From: Urechis unicinctus
Taxonomy: Eukaryota; Annelida; Polychaeta; Xenopneusta; Urechidae
DNA: 64,000 nt
Direction: 5' to 3'
Assembly (NCBI GenBank): GCA_034190875.2
Contig: CM067357.1
Span: 1,352,693-1,416,692, forward strand
Positions 56,498 through 64,000 of the stretch are shown here, piece by piece. The first letter of the stretch is position 1. The number at the start of each line of letters is the position of its first letter. A model generated the notes under the pieces. It saw nothing but the letters and a program-made list of their open reading frames with translations, ran no database searches and was not told the DNA's origin. Position numbers and translations under genes: made by a program.

Positions 56498-56904
56498 TTC
56501 CTGAATCACACGGCATATGGCAGCCGGTGTGTAGTCATAACACCTCAGGCTCATTCAAATACCTAATTAATTACAATGCGAATAAACGAACAATATCAAA
56601 CCGAACTCAGAGTTCAGTTTTCGGCATTGCTTTTGATTCTGCATTTGTCCATTTCTTGAAGAGTGCGATCACGGAACGGCGGCGTTTGTGAGAGATAAAT
56701 AATCCATAAACTGATACCATCTGACATGTTTGTTGTCTTGATTAAGGCAAGAAGAAGACTAAATAGCCGCTGTGCAAGAAAGCGTCAATCCATGTAAAAG
56801 AATTAAGTGAATCAAACGTGCAGCAGTTTATCGTTGCGTTGTATTTTGACCGAATAGATCCAGACTCAGTTAATGAGAATGTTAGTCTTTTTCTCCCCAT
56901 CCTC
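56498..56904. other. Unassigned sequence between repeats
   Basis: No gene recognised and no match to other parts of the window seen. Confidence 0.4.
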
Positions 56905-57465
56905 GACGAGTCCGCCAGCTACAAATCAACCTTAAAAAAATCAGAAATGGGCAGATGAAAATGGTTTTTCCAAACAAAAACATTTTCCACAACAAAAACA
57001 GACCCAGAACTACATTTTGTCACAGAAGGGGCCTTCACCCTGACCCAGAACTAATCAGAAACCAAATTCTTAGGTATCATATTTGATTCAAAACTTAACT
57101 TTAAATCCCATATTAATTACATAAGGAAGAAATGCCTCAAGGCAATGAATCTTCTAAAAGTAGTGTCCAAGCTGGACTGGGGAGCTGACAGGCAGGTCCT
57201 GCTCAGGCTCTACCGGTCCTTAATAAGATCAAAGCTTGACTGTGGCTGCATCGTTTACGGTGCAGCCCGAAAGTCTTATCTAAAACGACTGGACATAGTC
57301 CAGAATCAGGCACTGAGGATTTGCCTTGGAGCATTTCGAACCTCACCCATTGAAAGCCTCCACATTGAAGCCAATGAAATAAACTGGCCCTTCAATATGC
57401 AGAAAAAATAAAAAGCAATCCAGACCACTCTGCCTATGACATTATCTTCCAACCCAAATACCAAC

Positions 57466-57888
57466 ATTATACGAAATTAATCCCCATGTGGGTGCGGGGG
57501 TAGAATAGGCCCACTGTATCCTCCTGCATGTCGTAAGAGGCGACTAATAGGGGGTAACCTGTTGGCCGTGGGTTGCAACTCGTGTCGGTGGACAATGGGC
57601 TCCTTGTGGTTGAGCGGAGCGGTCCTTTTGAGAACCATATCTTCAATATGCCACTCAGGCCCGGATTTCACCTAGATGAGAGGCTGGAATGGCCTTGTTC
57701 AGTCAATCGGCTGGTAGCCCTAGGATAATCGTTTCCATTTTTATCTTTTCCATCTCCATTTTCATTTATCCTAGAAGGCGGCTGCTTAATCAGGTCAATC
57801 TCATCTATTAACCTTTCTTGGCACCATATAACACATACGTGCTGGTGTGCCGTTAAACCCTATTCTCACTCACTCATTATACGAAATT
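57466..57888 (+). mobile_element. SINE-like copy 12, nested in the LINE, with 13-bp target duplication
   Basis: The element 57479-57875 is flanked by ATTATACGAAATT at 57466-57478 and 57876-57888, inside LINE sequence. It begins AATCCCCATGTGGGTGCGGGG and ends CCCTATTCTCACTCACTC. It is among the best-preserved copies and younger than the LINE fragment. Confidence 0.95.
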
Positions 57889-58002
57889 TAACCTAATGCC
57901 ATACCACCTCTTGGCATCCGTATCTAAGAATCACTCAACAACATATGCAATAATCTAGACATAATTGCTCCAAACAAAATCCCCGAAACACCACCCTGGC
58001 AA

Positions 58003-58548
58003 TTGATCACACCAACAATAGACACATCCCTTACCAAAAATGATAAATCAAATGCAAATGACCGCTTGATGAAATTTAATGAACTTAAAGAACAACACAA
58101 AGACAACATACATATTTATACTGATGGATCCAAAGATGCAAACCGTGTGGGCGCTGGAGTCGTATTAGGACCTCAGACCCACAAGGAAAGACTGCCTGGT
58201 GCAGCATCTGTTTTTACAGCCGAAGTTACCGCAATAAGGATGGCATTGGGCCTTATTGCTCACCGTCGCGATGCGTATTTTACAATTTTTAGTGATTCTT
58301 TGTCTGCCCTGGAGGCAATTGGGAATAAGTTATTATCGTGCCATATTGTTGTTGATATTTTAGAAAATCTTACTCGTCTATCCATGCTGGGGGAAAATGT
58401 TGAGTTTGTCTGGGTACCCAGTCACAAAGGTATCCCAGGCAACGAAAGAGTCGATAGGACTGCAAAAGAAGCCCTACATGAGCCAGTGTCTGAGACCAAG
58501 ATTCCCTTTGCAGACTTAAAACCGCAGGTCGTCAGACCAGTGGGATGA
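58003..58548 (+). pseudogene. RNase H domain of the second LINE copy
   Basis: A 181-codon frame from MITPTIDTSLTKN, with the RNase H acidic residues in YTDGSKDA, AEVTAIRMAL, FSDSLSAL and the GNERVDRTAKEAL Asp. It degrades the RNA of RNA-DNA hybrids in the LINE cycle. The frame ends RPVG; the next part lies in another frame, with a short deletion relative to the first copy. Confidence 0.85.
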
Positions 58549-58938
58549 ATCCATTCCAAACAAACTTAACGAAATCTCAACTTGGGGAGTGGCCACACAG
58601 CTGCAGAGAGAGCCGAAGAGAAGAGGTCGTTCTTGCTCGCGCTCGTATAGGACACACCTATACAACTCATGCCTTTCTACTAAGGGATGAGCCCATTCCT
58701 GAATGCATTCCTTGTCAATGTACCTACACCGTCAAGCACATTCTCATCGAATATGCTGATTTGATTTTGATCAATATAGTTCAATTTAATAAAATTCAAT
58801 TAATGCTAATAGGTTTAATTTTTAGTTGGTTGTAAACCTTGACTTCTTATCCTTTCGTACTCATATATACCCCTCCTTAAGTAGGCACCGTATAACACAC
58901 TAGTGTTGGTGTGCCGTTAAACCCTATACTTACCTTAC

Positions 58939-59053
58939 CCATCGTGCCGAGGCGGAATGTTTTCAGGCAAACCGCAAAGTACGCGTCATACTTGTCCCGC
59001 TTCACCAAAGCCCTGTCTGTCAACCATCTATCATCAAACAGGCACTTTCCCAT
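58939..59053 (-). pseudogene. BED-like zinc-finger exon fragment, cut by the LINE 3' end
   Basis: The minus frame starts MGKCLFDDRWLTDRALVK and continues YFAVCLKTFRLGTMG, where LINE sequence begins. The pattern M-G-K-C-x-F-x-x-x-W-L and C-x-K-x-F-x-L-G-T-M-G is that of the N-terminal zinc-finger region of hAT-type or related transposase proteins. The first Cys of the zinc pair appears replaced by Phe. The LINE is antisense to it. Confidence 0.5.
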
Positions 59054-60093
59054 TGTTTGCTGGGGTATCCACGTTATCGACGCCGCGTGATATCGAAACT
59101 AGGTCACGGTCTCGCCACCGTGGTGCCGTCTGCAAAATATATTCCGCATGCTCGCTAGAAAAACGTTGTCGCTCGAAATTGGTGAGAGCTCAGAAATGGC
59201 AAACGTTAGTTCGGTCTATATGCTGATGGTGACATGGCCTAGGGAAATCTTTTTTCATACACGTAGATTTCCCTGTATTTTATCCATCTACCCTTGAATG
59301 CAGACTTTGGGTGTGAATATCCTATGAATTCCCTGGCAATGCCGAGGCAGCTTACCACAGTCGACTTGGTTTACTGGCTTGAAACCAATAAATCAGCGCA
59401 TCCGTTGATAAATTATTATAGCCTCCTCTGATTAGTTATACAAATGAGAATTTAATCAGGTACACCAGTTCATTAAAGCGGCATTGTCTTGATTCCACAG
59501 CTTATGTAAGCGAAGGTAGAGTGAAAAAGACCCTTGTTCCTTCCTTGGCTCTTCTCTCCCGGCCGTAGTTATCTAGGTCACTGATTTAAGAGACAGCAAG
59601 TGATGACCAGATGTTGACTGGGTATTATTCACTGCTAGTGACTCAGGCTGTTCTCCATGTAATGTAGAATGTCCTACGTATGGCTGGCGAATATGTAGCA
59701 CATTGTGTACCTTTGTTTGCTGATGAACTTAGTGCTATCGTTGTTTGGTGGAATCATCGAATTAAAAATGTTATTGTTTTCAAGTAATTCATGGTTAAAT
59801 AAGTCATCTATCAGTAGCAGTATATTAAAGTCATCTATATTAATTATGCGTGCACAAATAGTGCCAAAAGGATAGTGCAGTTTTCGCCAACATATCTACA
59901 TGTTGTGAAAATAGATGACTGCACATTTGATTACTTATAAATGGTGATCATTCCAATACATTGTTTCATGATGAGAAAGGATTTGGCGCATTTACGGGGA
60001 ACAATGGCTTATTATTATAATTTTCCATGCAAGACCACCCTTTCCTTAAAGTTTTGAGGTTTTAAAAGATCACATGAAAGCAGCTATTGATTC

Positions 60094-61155
60094 ATGTCCA
60101 TGTGTAACAGGAAAATTCTAGCTGATGGAACCGAATACATCAGAATGGAAGACGTTAAAGCAGTGATAAAACTGGAGGCCCCTGATACTGCCTATGATGT
60201 ATATTCTTGCATGCAAGGTGAACTTGTCTCGGACAAATTTGCTTTGCTCCAGAGTTATAAAAAGGAGAGCATTGAATGTGGTACCTCAGAGGAGTCATCG
60301 CCCATTGACATTTCTTCCAATGGTCGCCAAGAACAGGGGGCTGCTGTCATCGCTTTCAGTCGATCTGGGGCTCTTAATAACCATGTTGTTGTGAATCATA
60401 AGTCGTTCGCTCGTGGAAACAATATAAAAAGGCATAAAAGAACGCACACTGGTGGAAAACCTTACAAATATGACACTTGTGGAAAGTCGTTTGATCATGG
60501 AAGTGATTTAACCAAGCATATGAGAATGCATACTGATGAAAAACCTTATAAATGTGACACTTGTGGAAAGTCGTTTGCTCGTGAAAGTGATCTAACAAGG
60601 CATATGACAACGCATACTGGTGAAAAACCTTATAAATGTGACACTTGTGGAAAGACCTTTGCTCGTGGAAGTGATCTAACCAGGCATATGACAACGCATA
60701 CTGGTGACAATCCTTACAAATGTGACACTTGTGGAAAGACGTTTGCTCGTGGAAGCAATCTAACCAGGCATATGACTACGCATACTGGTGAAAAACCTTA
60801 TAAATGTGACAATTGTGGAAAGTCGTTTGCTCATGGAAGTAATCTAACCAGGCATATGACAGCGCATACTGGTGAAAAACCTCATAAATGTGACACTTGT
60901 GGAAAGACGTTTGCTCGTGGAAGTGATCTAACCAGGCATATGACAACGCATATTGGTGAACATCCTTACAAATGTGACACTTGTGGAAAGTCGTTTGCTC
61001 TTGGAAGTCATCTGACACAACATATGAAAGGACATACTGGTGAAAAACCTTATAAATGTGACACTTATGGATGGGCGTTCGCTCATGCAAGTGATCTAAC
61101 CAAGCATATGAGAACGCATACTGGTGAAAAACCTTACAAATGTGACACTTGTTGA
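60094..61155 (+). CDS. C2H2 zinc-finger protein with acidic N-terminal module
   Basis: This 353-codon frame is the best-preserved host-type gene here. Residues 1-115 form the head (MSMCNRKILADGTEYIRMED, KLEAPDTAYDVYSC, SEESSPIDISSNG), shared with 15121-15465. C2H2 fingers follow to the end with TGEKP-type linkers: eight full units, of which the first (KYDTC) and eighth (KCDTYGW) lack one zinc Cys, leaving six canonical ones. Helices repeat GSDLTRHM, GSNLTRHM and GSHLTQHM. A ninth finger is cut by TGA at CDTC (61153-61155), where GGA (Gly) is expected; finger sequence (KSFARGSPLKQHVKRH) follows in frame. Likely a nuclear DNA-binding regulator. TGTAACAG before ILADG may be a splice acceptor, making the start uncertain. 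Confidence 0.8.
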   Translation: MSMCNRKILADGTEYIRMEDVKAVIKLEAPDTAYDVYSCMQGELVSDKFALLQSYKKESIECGTSEESSPIDISSNGRQEQGAAVIAFSRSGALNNHVVVNHKSFARGNNIKRHKRTHTGGKPYKYDTCGKSFDHGSDLTKHMRMHTDEKPYKCDTCGKSFARESDLTRHMTTHTGEKPYKCDTCGKTFARGSDLTRHMTTHTGDNPYKCDTCGKTFARGSNLTRHMTTHTGEKPYKCDNCGKSFAHGSNLTRHMTAHTGEKPHKCDTCGKTFARGSDLTRHMTTHIGEHPYKCDTCGKSFALGSHLTQHMKGHTGEKPYKCDTYGWAFAHASDLTKHMRTHTGEKPYKCDTC

Positions 61156-61246
61156 AAGTCGTTTGCTCGTGGAAGTCCTCTGAAACAACATGTGAAAAGG
61201 CATGTTGGTGAAAAACCGCACATTCATTTGTTTTGCATATATGTAT

Positions 61247-61263
61247 GATTCCCTGTGAATAAA
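61247..61263 (+). terminator. Candidate polyadenylation signal
   Basis: AATAAA in GTGAATAAAAGC (about 61257) lies about 100 bp after the zinc-finger stop. The left arm has the matching sequence. Confidence 0.4.
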
Positions 61264-61360
61264 AGCTACATACATACATATTATTCCCCTACTGTCTCGG
61301 GCTTCACAAATGTAATATTATTAAGGTATCTTCTCAGTATCCTATAAGGCAATGATATGT

Positions 61361-61945
61361 ACACACAACGTAACTGCCCGTGTGTGATGTCTTCTCATCC
61401 AATAGTATTGGTTATTTGAGCCGTACCTTGCTCAACATGAGCTCCATAAAGGGAATGTCATCAATGGGTGAATATGGTATGAATGTTTCATAGACGACCA
61501 GGGGGGGGGGGGGGGGCGGACTTTATGGCGGCTAATGTTGTGTATGACTTTGATGTATAATTATGGGGGTGAGGCAAACTCACATGCGCCAATCAACCTT
61601 ACACTCTGGAGAGATTTTGTGAGCATGTTTAATTCCATATGGCATGTTAGACAACAACTTACTTGACTTAAGAGGGATGTGTCCCATATAAGAGGAATAT
61701 GTCCGACTGAGAATGAATATTTGATCATTTGCTGATATCCGAAATCAAACAAAGGAATACCTCCAATAAGGTGCGGAGCCGTTCACAACAAATAGCCGCC
61801 GATGGGGGTGAAGTGATGTAATCGATATTGACTGTTTCAAGCAACGTATATTGAGACTGAATGCCTCAAGTGTTATGATATTAATCTAGCTCTTATGACT
61901 TTTGAAACGCTCCCCCTCTTTTCCATTTTCAGCACGACATGTTTC
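61361..61945. other. Non-coding, with a poly-G run at 61501-61516
   Basis: No gene recognised. Confidence 0.45.
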
Positions 61946-62290
61946 ACTAGCCCGGGGATACTTCCGCCCTTAAGACGGGGGTGTGACCCTGATAATAGAC
62001 CTGGCTGGTACCTTTTCCCATTGGCCAATGACCCTTCGAGCCCACGCCCCATGTGAGCAATTGGGGTTGACCTTTGTGAAGGGGGACCGGCTATACTTGG
62101 ACCAATGGGAGGCCAGCTGTGGGTGGGGTTCCGAGCGTAATCCAATGCCGGAACCCCGATAAAATAGCTGGCCTCGCGGAAGTACAGGGGGAAATACCTA
62201 GCGAAGAGACGAAGTATCTGAACAAGATTCTGACCCGAGATTCCAGAGAAAGCTAGCTAATAAGCAAAACTCGAATAAACCAACAAACAA
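61946..62290 (+). promoter_or_regulatory. CCAAT/TATA promoter-like stretch, possibly a solo LTR
   Basis: Contains CCATTGGCCAATGAC (62018), GACCAATGGGAGG (62100) and a TATA-like GATAAAATAG (62158). A G/A-rich leader follows, with AATAAA at 62272. CCAAT boxes, a TATA box and a polyadenylation signal within about 260 bp is the layout of a retrotransposon LTR. No internal coding region follows, so it could be a solo LTR or a host promoter. Confidence 0.35.
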
Positions 62291-64000
62291 CTCAACTCCT
62301 GGACTCGTGTTTTTCACTCAAGCAACTACAAGCAGCTACAATATTCCTATATACGAAGGAGCAAAATACGAATCAAGGTATAACAAGAGTATTATATGGA
62401 GGAAAAACATAAGACAAGAACCAGTTATTATTGCAATAAACAGAGACGAATTTGTTCTTTATTATAATGAAATAGGTGCATGCGAATACACTATCACACA
62501 TTTGTGAACAACTCAAAAATGAAAATTTACTTGGTGACCTTGTGTTCAGAACATTCAGAACAAGATGTGTCCTATTAGATGACAGCTATATAAATGTTAG
62601 TAATTCACTTTGATGAATGTTGTACATTGTTTCATGCATTACCTTTTGCGAAGCGAACCATTCGCATTCATGAATCGCTATCAGCAGTCGCCGCTCATAG
62701 GAACTGGTACAGATGCGTTTCGGTAGATATATCTAACCGAGGCTATTATTTGATCAAATCCTGATTAGACGTTGTCTAACAACCTTACCCAACCCTGTAA
62801 GAAAGGTTCACATAGTATTTGGCGCATGTGACAAAAGTAAAACGGGGGCCAAAAAATGGAGAAATTTTCGAGGAAAGAATAAATACCATATTTAATCAGA
62901 GACAACCACAAACAGACCAGCAAGGGAATCTAACCACGAAGAGTGCTGAAATTATGAATGAGTGAATTAAAGTGCAAATCCTACAGCAAAATGGATATTG
63001 TTCTTTGTCCATAAAGTTTTTGGTCAGATGCATTGGATTGACATGAATGAAAACGGCAAGTTTGCTTTTATGTGAACATTTAGCTACATGACATGTCCAT
63101 ATTTGTATAGCAGAATCAAGAAGTTATCCTATTGGAGCTAGCATTTCAGAAACTCCACGACCTGTTATGTAGATGTACTGAGGCGCCACATATCTTGTCA
63201 CCACTCTATCCTTGAGATCAATATAATGTTATACAAGATAGAAGAAGCGAATGCCTCAAATGATTCAGCAGCATTTTCTCACTTTTTTTATAATTTTCTG
63301 TTCAGCCCCATGGTTTTGCTACCGAATCTTTAATATGACTACATCATGTCGACACTACGTCTATTAACCCCAAACCATCTTGTTCACTTGCTCTACCACG
63401 GATGTCTGTCATTCGAGCCTAGTGCAACATATTTATAGTGCAATATTGAAATGGGGGGGGGGGGGGTTTTACTGACGGTGATAGAACAATGCCCCATCCC
63501 CATCTTTAATATAGGCGATAATAAACTTCCGATGTCTCGACAAACCAGTGTACCTGCTTGCTTGTTAACTGTGGTACGATAAAATAACTTACTCACACGT
63601 TGGAGAGGCCGTATGCTTACAGCAGTGGTGAATCTAAGAACACGTAGGCTGTATTCATGTGATATTTGTTGGATGAGTTTTGGACGCGCCTAGAATGTAA
63701 GAACTTTCAGGAGGATGCACACATGTAAAAGGCCATATACCGCTAACACAGAGAAACTATGTAATTCCTCATAGAAATCAAATAAGATAAGCAGACATAA
63801 TGCTCTAGCCAGCAAATGATAAAGTACGCGATAACAAATGCACACTTATCCTCATCTTACCTGGTCAGTGTGAGGAGAATGTCACCCTAGAAGGCTATCA
63901 TCCACAGAGGTGGTTTTGTGATTGTCAAAATATCCAATAAATATGTTCATTAAACGGAGGCAATATAGAACATGTATGATTTTAGCGAGTTCAGAAATCA
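62291..64000. other. Non-coding, with a poly-G run at about 63453-63469
   Basis: No recognisable domain or repeat boundary. Confidence 0.45.

Larger units (their letters stand above)
56905..58940 (+). mobile_element. Second LINE copy, truncated and interrupted by a SINE
   Basis: Colinear with 49312-51120 of the first LINE. 56905-57465 carries the RT C-terminal part (SKLDWGADRQVLLRLYRSL, GAFRTSPIESLHIEANE) with small deletions and patch insertions. 57889-58545 carries RNase H (YTDGSKDANRVGAGV, WVPSHKGIPGNERVDR). 58545-58790 carries the C-terminal Cys/His region, where CADLILI has become YADLILI. 58870-58940 is the 3' end. All of ORF1 and the ORF2 N-terminus are missing here. Inactive. Confidence 0.9.
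59203..61360 (+). repeat. Right arm of the inverted duplication
   Basis: Reverse-complement partner of 13790-17613, more compact than the left arm. Boundaries were judged from the loss of similarity near AGTTCGGTCTATATGCTG (59207) and GTATCTTCTCAGTA (61326). Confidence 0.85.

Noticed and set aside
1..64000. CRISPR arrays, bacterial operons, rRNA or tRNA genes
   Set aside because: None were seen. Repeats are retroelement- or satellite-type and genes are split by introns, as in an animal genome.

Overview
This is eukaryotic, intron-bearing DNA, AT-rich and gene-poor. Exon fragments carry GT..AG boundaries; there are no operons, tRNA or rRNA genes, or CRISPR arrays. The protein families present (C2H2 zinc-finger arrays, antistasin-like and C-type-lectin-like exons, ankyrin repeats, a SWIM/THAP transposon, an RNase H-bearing LINE, a Ty3/gypsy element, a parvovirus-like insertion) and SINE tails of CTTACC or CTCACTCA type point to a lophotrochozoan, most likely a mollusc and perhaps a gastropod. 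That taxonomic call is inference.

Layout. 0-13.8 kb is mostly non-coding, with isolated exon-like islands: a Cys-rich exon series (0.5-1.2 kb), a decayed zinc-finger array (4.2-4.8 kb, minus), a lectin-like exon (8.5 kb) and a broken antistasin-like stretch (12.6-12.8 kb, minus). 13.8-17.6 kb holds a C2H2 zinc-finger locus (minus). Its inverted partial copy lies at 59.2-61.4 kb (plus), so the two arms flank about 42 kb of repeat-rich DNA. 20.6-23.9 kb is a decayed ISL2EU-like DNA transposon: a SWIM-domain gene on plus facing a THAP and DDE transposase on minus, between imperfect terminal inverted repeats. 27.2-30.9 kb is an internally deleted Ty3/gypsy retrotransposon (minus) with 79-bp LTRs. 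34.9-37.5 kb is an endogenous parvovirus-like element (minus) with a 5'-truncated capsid gene placed before, not after, a frameshifted NS1 gene. 32.7-58.9 kb is a nest of SINE-like elements plus two copies of one I-type LINE, all on plus, inserted among ankyrin, OB-fold, endonuclease and BED-like exon fragments that read on minus. 61.4-64 kb is mostly non-coding, with a CCAAT/TATA promoter-like or LTR-like stretch near 62 kb.

How the parts relate. The SINE-like elements share their 3' end, and apparently also their 5' region, with the LINE, so they look like internally deleted derivatives that use the LINE machinery. The LINE encodes a nucleic-acid-binding ORF1 with three zinc knuckles and an ORF2 with endonuclease, reverse transcriptase and RNase H, joined by an overlapping TAATG stop-start. 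The block at about 54.2-57.0 kb reads as an in-order patchwork of sequences found separately at 44.6-52 kb, so it may be an assembly artefact or the result of template switching. Almost no host gene in this window is clearly complete; the plus-strand zinc-finger ORF at 60.1 kb is the longest uninterrupted host-type reading frame.
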